Source of the DNA: Xylaria sp. FL1777
Lineage: Eukaryota > Ascomycota > Sordariomycetes > Xylariales > Xylariaceae
DNA: 26,244 nt
NCBI GenBank assembly: GCA_022578965.1
Contig: MU400895.1
Location: 1 to 26,244, forward strand
Reading direction: 5' to 3'
In this document: in pieces, positions 20,564-26,244 of the stretch
Position numbering within the stretch: position 1 is the first letter of the stretch
How the letters are laid out: every line of letters starts with the position of its first letter
Notes under the pieces: generated by a model
The model's input: only the letters and a program-made list of their open reading frames with translations
Databases searched by the model: none
Told to the model about the DNA's origin: nothing
Program-made: the position numbers and the translations under genes

Positions 20564-23500
20564 ATGTTTTACTTATTTAAAGTTAAAAACGTTTTTAAAG
20601 CTAAAACTGCTTAAATTTAAATTAAGCGTAATATTAGCTATTATATTTAGCTTAACAAAATACTTAGTAATACTATAAAAAATTATATACTTTTTATTAT
20701 TATTAATAATAAATTAGTTATTATTTTTAATAACTTTTATAAGTATTTTATAAGTTTTAAGCTTTTTATTTATGCTATTTTAAATATTATTTAAAATTTT
20801 ACCTGTTTTAATACTACATTTGTTTTTTATAAAGCAATTATTAATAACTTAATAATATTTAATACTAATTTACTTAATAATGCTGTTTTAAATAAAATTT
20901 ACGCATTTTTTTAAAAGTTAAAACTTATTAATATTAAATATATATAACTTTTTTTGCAAAAATTTAATATTAATAATAATAAAAATTGCAAAAGCGCTAT
21001 TAATTAAGCTTTTGTTTATTAATAAACTAGCTTTACTTCTTTAAATAACCTAAAATATAAATATATTTATAATAGATTTTATAAAAACTACATTAGCTTT
21101 TTTATTAATAAAAACTATAAAGTTTAACTATTTATTATTAATAATATAATTAGTTAAATATATTATATTATTATTTACTTAGCTTATTTATACGTTAAAT
21201 ATTTTAGCATTATTTATAACTATTTTAACTATAAACATTAAACTAACATTAATAGTTGTTATATTTATAAACATTTTAAACATTATAAAAAAAATTATAA
21301 ATTATTATATATCTTGTTTTGTAATATTTGCTAAGCTTATAATGCTTATTTTATTTTGCTTTGCTTAGCTTATATTATTTTTTTTTTTTGTTACTTTAAA
21401 AAAAAAAGAAAAAAACTATAAATTATTTTTAAAAGTTTACTTTTATATTAGTAATATTGCTTAACTTTTAAAATTTAACAATAAAACTTAAAAGCTAGTT
21501 TAAGTAGCTTTTTAAGTTAATAAATATAGCAAATATAAAAGCATTTATATTACGCAAATAATAGCTATTATTATAAATATATTTATGTAATAAAAATACT
21601 TAAGCAATAAAAAGCTTAAATAAAAAAAACTATTTTTAATTATATTATATATATTTAAATACGTTTTAAGCGTTAATATTATAAAAGGTTAAAAATACTA
21701 AACTATTATTAAGCTTAATAATATATGCTTTAATATTTTTTAACTGTTTATTAAGTATGTTTATTAGTTAAAGAACTATAATAAATATAAAGTTTTTGCA
21801 TTAATTATAATAAAATATAATATAATTATTTAAAATTTAGAAATTATTAAAGTTTTTACGAAATTTATTTATAATTAAGCTTTTTTTATTAGCTTTATAA
21901 ACATTAAGTTTAAGCTATATTATTTAGCTATAAAAATTAAGTTTATATTTAATGTTTTTATATATACTAATATTATTTATTATATAGTATTTTTTAATTA
22001 TGTTAAGTTTTTTATTAATATATTTAGCGTAATATTTATTAAAATTTTTAAAAGCATTAAAAAGATAATAATTAACGCAAAAAAACTACAATTAGTATAA
22101 ATTATGCTTTTTACTTATAATTGCAAAACTTAAATTGCTGCATTAATTTTTGCAAACTACTATTAATTTTACAATTTAAATTATTATGCTTTATTTAAGC
22201 GCTATGCTTAAAAAAAAGTTTTTAGCGCTATTAAAAAGCTTATTAACTATTTATAAGCTAATTTTGCTTAGCAAAAAGCTTTTAAGGTTTTTTTAAACAT
22301 AGTTAAAAAATTAATTTAATTATTATATATAGTAGCTTATAAATATAACTATTAAAACAAAATTGCAAAATATATTAGTTGCTTTTTTATATTAAAAGTA
22401 GTAATACTAATAATTAGTTAAAATGCTTGCGATTTTATTACTGCATAAATAATATTTTTTAAAAAACTTTATAAGCTACTTTTTATTTTATGCTTTAGTA
22501 ATAAATTACAATTAAAATTACATGATATTTTATATATAGTTTTTTAACTTTTAAATATAAACATAAACAAAAATAAAGCTATTTCAATAATTATAAAAAA
22601 AATCGTTAAAGCAGTTTATAAAGCTTGCAATATTAACTAAAGCAATAAAGCTTGCTTAATTATATATATTTTTAGTTATTTTAATAAAATATTTACTATA
22701 GCATTAAATAAAACAGTTAAAGCAAAACAAACTATTTTTATAAATAAATAAGCATTAAAATATTTTTTAAAATATAACAATAATAGTAAAATTAAATTAT
22801 AAAAAAACTATAAATAACGTTTTAAAATTTAAGTTATTATTTTATAAAAAAAAAACTAATTTAAGCTTTTTATAAAAAACGTTAAAAAGCTTTTATTATA
22901 TACTGCGCTTTATATATAGCTAAGCAAAAATTAGCACTAAGCATTAAACTACGTTTTATACTTTAAAACATTATATTATTTATACTAAAAATTATATTAT
23001 AACAAATATAAGCTATTTTACTTTAAAATTTTTAATGCTAGCTTTATTAAAAAAGCTAATACTGCTAGATTTTTTTATTGTTTAAACGTATAAATAAGCA
23101 ATTTTAATATAAAACTTTTTTTTTTTTAAATAGTTTAAAAAAAAACTTGCAAAAATAAATTAAAAGCTATAGCTATTATAACTATAGTTTTTAAAAAAAA
23201 CTTTGCTAAGCTTGATTTTTTTTAATAAATAAATAACTTTAATTTTAAGTACTATAAATATATAAATTTTATAGTTTTTTTTGCTATTTGTTATTTTTTT
23301 AACTAAATTATTAATAAAACACCTTAGTAATTAGCAAACTTTATAGCACTTAAAGTTAAAATTAAATTTAAAAAATTTAAACTTAATAAAACTTTTATTG
23401 CAATAGCTTTAATAATTAATTTAACTATAAATAAAGCAAAACAAATTAATTTTTATAATTTTGTATTATTTTTAACTAACGAACTAAAAACAAAAAAAAT

Positions 23501-23612
23501 CTTATTAGTAAACATTATAAAGCAAAAATCTATTAAGCTATATAATAAATATTTTAGCTTAAATAAAAAATAACGTAATTTTATTAACTTTAATTTGCTA
23601 ATACGACCTTAT
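20564..23612 (+). pseudogene. unidentified decayed ORF of up to about 1,000 codons
   Basis: It begins at an ATG (20564) in a frame with 'NISYYIQLNKILSN', 'NQAFVYQQTSF'-type segments and a Cys-bearing stretch 'NSCYIYKHFKHYKKNYK' near 21250-21300. From about 21171 a second plus frame takes over and can be followed to 23612. The strongest part is the C-terminus: about 92 codons (23330-23612) hold one stop and read 'LANFIALKVKIKFKKFKLNK', 'TINKAKQINFYNFVLFLTNE' and 'KQKSIKLYNKYFSLNKK'. Stop density over 22960-23612 is about half of what this composition would give. No RT, integrase, helicase or transposase motif is recognised. The N-terminal frame and the frame switch are less certain than the C-terminal part. 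Confidence 0.45.
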
Positions 23613-23623
23613 AAAGGTGTATT
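23600..23623. terminator. hairpin at the end of the unidentified ORF
   Basis: AATAC-G-ACCTT, loop ATA, AAGGT-GTATT: an eleven-base arm pairs with a ten-base arm with one bulged G. It coincides with the end of the plus-strand coding-like frame and opens the second less mutated island. The role is unknown; it may be a 3'-end structure or an element terminus. Confidence 0.4.
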
Positions 23624-23912
23624 AATAATTTGCCTTATTTTATAAAGCTAGTGCATAGCTTGCTTATAAGGCTGTGCGTTGCCCTGGACTAGCATAGTAG
23701 GGGCCACTTAACTTAGTAAAGCCACTTATACACATAAATAAAATTATTCTGCGGACTAAAAGTTATAACCTTTTTTTTTTCTACATTATCCCAATATACA
23801 CTTTTTTTACTTATATTTCTAAAAACACCTATTAAAATAGTGCTTTTATTTATGTTTTATTTATAAAAACTAAACTAAACCAAAATAGCTTTTTTTACGA
23901 AAACAGTTTACT
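23624..23912. other. second less mutated G+C island and spacer before the LTR
   Basis: Positions 23643-23760 have near-normal composition (GCCCTGGACTAGC, GTAGGGGCCAC, CTGCGGAC) in otherwise saturated DNA. GCTAGT (23647-23652) and ACTAGC (23688-23693) form an inverted pair enclosing GCATAGCTTGC and GGCTGTGCG. TAGCTTGC also occurs in the island at 20163-20170. There is no coding frame and no tRNA-like box B. With the 20.1-kb island it brackets the unidentified plus-strand ORF, so both may be untranslated ends of one 3.7-kb unit; that is inference. Confidence 0.45.
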
Positions 23913-24406
23913 TGTTATAAAGTTAGCACAAGGGTGGCCTTTAAAGCAGCTTAATGCTTTTATATATACTTTGCACTTCTTTTTTTGCTAGCTAAAGCTA
24001 AGGTTACATAATAACTTACTTAGCTTACTAAGCTTATAGTAATTTAAAGCTTATTAAGCTTATAGTAATTTAAGGCTTACTAAGCTTATAATAATTTAAT
24101 GTTTACTAAACTTGCAATAATTTAAAAGAAATTACTACTTTTTTTACTTTTTTTTTGTTTATATAATTATGTATTTTTTATATTTAGTTATTTATTTAGT
24201 TCTAGTTTTTTAGCTATTAATTTTTTATAACTACTAAGCATTAATATATTTATTACTTTTAATCCTTTAAAACTTTTATTAATGTATAGTAATAAAAGTA
24301 CTTTAAAAACCTCTTTAACGAACTATTATTAAAAATCCTATTATTATTTATAAATTAAAACCTTAAAAGCAAACCTGTTATATTAATATATAATAAATTT
24401 ATTATA
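23913..24406 (+). repeat. 5' LTR of element 4, 494 bp
   Basis: It starts TGTTATAAAGTTAGCAC and ends TTTATTATA, colinear with 4472-4965 and of identical length. Almost all differences are transitions, and this copy carries more A+T. Most of these are GG or GA to AA and CC or TC to TT, so it has been mutated more than the solo LTR. Conserved blocks are TATATATACTTTGCAC, TTTTTTTGCTAGCTAAAGC and GCAAACCTGTTATATTAAT. Confidence 0.92.
24022..24125 (+). repeat. 26-bp minisatellite inside the element 4 LTR, 4 units
   Basis: Four units (24022-24047, 24048-24073, 24074-24099, 24100-24125) match the four units of the solo LTR one by one. Unit 4 in each LTR shares its own variant (TTTACTAAAC / TTACTAAAC). 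So the array was fixed in the family before these copies inserted. Confidence 0.95.
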
Positions 24407-24890
24407 TTTTAATAGCTTTTTAATTAATAAAACTTAACATATAAAAACAAATACCGGTATAAAAAATTAAATAATAAACAATTTACAAAATAAACTTTTA
24501 AAAGTATACTAAAAAAATATTTAAAAAACAAAAATGCTAAATAGCATTATATAAATAAACTTTACTTAATAATTAATAAACTAAATCTAAGTTATATTAT
24601 TAAAAACAAAAAGTTAAAAATTAAGTTTAAAAATCTTAAAAACTTTTAGAACTAATAATATATTAAAATAATAAACTTTAGCATTTTTATTAGTTACTTT
24701 TATTAAAAAAAAAGCAATAATAAAAAAAAAAAAGTTAAGCAGTAGTAATAAAAAAAAACTAATGCTAACGCTAGTACTATAAAGTAAACTAGTTGCTTTA
24801 ATTTAAAAAACAGCTTAAATATTAAATGTTATAACTTTTAAACTAGCATAAATACTAGCTATAATAATTAAAGCAGCAATAATAATTGCT
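24407..24890 (+). other. leader of element 4
   Basis: This is A-rich sequence between the 5' LTR and the first gag-like frame. A primer-binding site should lie at its left end, but no tRNA-complementary run survives that I can recognise. Nothing else is seen. Confidence 0.45.
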
Positions 24891-26000
24891 ATTATAATAA
24901 TAAATTAAAGCTTTAAACAAATAATTATATTATAACTAATATTAATATTACTACTAGTAAATTTAATCCTTATTTTTATTATTATTATACTTAAAATAAT
25001 AACTTAAAATAAAAAACTTAACTTTTTATTACTATTATTACTTTTATTATTAAAATTATTTATAATATTAAAAATATTAAACATTAAAAGTTTTAAACTT
25101 ATTGCTTTAAAGCTTTATAATAAATTTATAAATATAAAAGCTTTTTTAATTTATGTTAAACTTTATTTAAAATAGCACTTTACTATTATTATAAAAAAAA
25201 ACTAAAAAATAATAACTACTTTATAATTTTTATTAAAAAAAGTACTAAAATAGTTTTAATTTATTTTAAAGAATTTTTTAAAAGCTAACAAGTTAATTAA
25301 TTTTAAGCTAAAAATAAAAAAGATTTTTAAGAACTATATTAAGTTTAAAAATTAAATAAAAGCATTATTTAAAAACACTTAAAAAGCAAAACATGTAAAA
25401 AAAGCACTTTATTGCTTAAAATAAATAAAAGCAGTAATAAATTATGCTATAAAATTTAAATAATTAATAGCAATTTTAAAATTACTTAAGTTTGCATTAT
25501 TTTATTTATTTTATAATAAATTTAAAACTTAAATTTAAAACAAACTATATAAAATAAATAAACTAGCAAAAATTAATATGTATATTAATATAGCTATTAT
25601 AATTAATTAATAATTATTTAACTAGTACTTTAAAACTAAAAAAACTAAAAAAAACAAAAAAAAAATACTTAAAAAAGTATTAAATAAAGGTTTAAACAAA
25701 TTAATAAAGTTTAAAAATAATAACCTTAAAATATATCTAAAGTTAAATGTTATAACTATAAAAAAAAAACACTTTTAAAAATAATATTAATTTAAAAAAA
25801 CGAACAAAAAAAAAGCTATAAAAAAAAGATTTTTTAACTTAAGAAAAAAATACAAGTTATAAAAGTTTAAAATAACAAAAAACAACAAAACAATTTAAAA
25901 AATACGTTTTTAAAGCAAAAGTATAAAGTTGCTATTTTAAGTTAAAACAAAAATATTACATTAAATAAATCTAAATGCTTTATTTATACAAATCAAAATA
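24891..26000 (+). pseudogene. gag: Gypsy gag relic of element 4
   Basis: Weakly readable from about 24900 ('FKYKSFFNLC', 'ALYYYYKKKLKNN', near 25130-25210), then 'LIYFKEFF' near 25258. The best part is near 25410-25620: 'INYAIKFK*LIAILKLLKFALFYLFYNKFKT*I*NKLY' and 'INKLAKINMYINIAIIIN**LFN'. This matches the retrotransposon gag pattern S-..YA-EF--L---L----..-F..GLK--I+DEL and D-P----E-I--AI-ID-RL-ER. A basic stretch like a nucleocapsid region follows at 25640-25870, but no intact zinc knuckle is visible. Domain order agrees with the LTR to its left. Confidence 0.72.
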
Positions 26001-26244
26001 AATAAGCATATAAATATTATTTAAAAGTTCTGCAGTTATTAAAACAAATTACAAAAAAATATATTTGTTATATAAACAATTAAAATTATTTAATATATAA
26101 TTTAAAAAAATAGTTTAACTAAAAATAATAAACAACAAAAAGTAGTAAATTAATATAGTTAGCAAACTTATAAAACTATAAAAACTTTAAATTATTAAAG
26201 CTTAAAATATAGCTTAAAAAAAAGTTATATTTAAAAAAACAAAA
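26001..26244 (+). other. continuation of element 4 after gag
   Basis: This Lys/Asn/Ile-coding A-rich sequence is probably gag-pol junction or protease. No D-T/S-G protease motif is readable. It runs off the right edge. Confidence 0.35.

Larger units (their letters stand above)
23913..26244 (+). mobile_element. Ty3/Gypsy element 4, 5' part
   Basis: A 494-bp LTR is followed on the same strand by about 0.5 kb of leader and a decayed gag that continues past the right edge. LTR-leader-gag in this order identifies the LTR as the 5' copy. The element belongs to the same family as the solo LTR at 4472-4965. No target-site duplication can be tested because the 3' end is outside the window. Confidence 0.78.

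Noticed and set aside
23908..24411. Target-site duplication around the LTR at 23913-24406
   Set aside because: The five bases on the left (TTACT) and right (TTTTA) do not match. This is expected if it is the 5' LTR of a larger element whose 3' end is outside the window.
1..26244. Mitochondrial or plastid genome, or an A+T-rich protist/bacterial symbiont
   Set aside because: These would have long open frames, tRNAs and rRNAs. Here frames are destroyed by transitions and the content is nested LTR retrotransposons, which fits a mutated fungal heterochromatin block better.

Overview
The window is about four-fifths A+T and holds no intact protein-coding gene longer than a few tens of codons. Every strand and frame is full of TAA and TAG stops, while TGA is rare. 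It reads as a graveyard of long-terminal-repeat (LTR) retrotransposons worn down almost entirely by C-to-T (G-to-A) transitions, as in the A+T-rich, RIP-mutated blocks of filamentous ascomycete genomes. Ty3/Gypsy proteins can still be read through the damage once Asp->Asn, Glu->Lys, Gly->Ser/Lys, Ser->Phe, Pro->Leu and Gln/Trp->stop are allowed for. No bacterial-type operon, tRNA, rRNA or CRISPR was found. The host species cannot be named; a fungus is the best inference.

Layout. (1) 1-3010, plus strand: decayed pol of a Gypsy element (element 1), covering reverse transcriptase, RNase H, integrase and a probable chromodomain. Its likely 3' LTR is at 3719-4162. (2) From 4163, plus strand: the integrase region of a second, differently typed Gypsy element (element 2). 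It is interrupted by a solo LTR (4472-4965, perfect GCTTT target-site duplication) and by a complete 7,543-bp Gypsy element on the minus strand (element 3, 5769-13311, with 199-bp LTRs and a TAAAA duplication). When the two insertions and one copy of each duplication are removed in the mind, the integrase of element 2 reads on in one frame to a chromodomain-like end at 13888. (3) 13889-23912: about 10 kb with no recognisable Gypsy domain. It holds several long decayed coding-like frames that I could not identify: minus 14228-16352, plus 18540-19260, minus 19551-19853 and plus 20564-23612. It also holds two small, much less mutated G+C islands. (4) 23913-26244, plus strand: a 494-bp LTR of the same family as the solo LTR, followed by a decayed Gypsy gag that runs off the right edge (element 4).

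How it fits together. The left half is a nest: element 2 is the oldest layer and was hit at least twice, probably three times if element 1 also lies inside it. The 494-bp LTR family occurs as a solo LTR, as the 5' LTR of element 4 and, in a diverged form with another internal minisatellite, as the putative 3' LTR of element 1.

The most unusual overall signal is the mutation context. Surviving cytosines nearly always follow A or G (ApC, GpC), and TpC and CpC are strongly depleted, while CpA and TpG remain common. That is not the classic CpA-targeted RIP signature.
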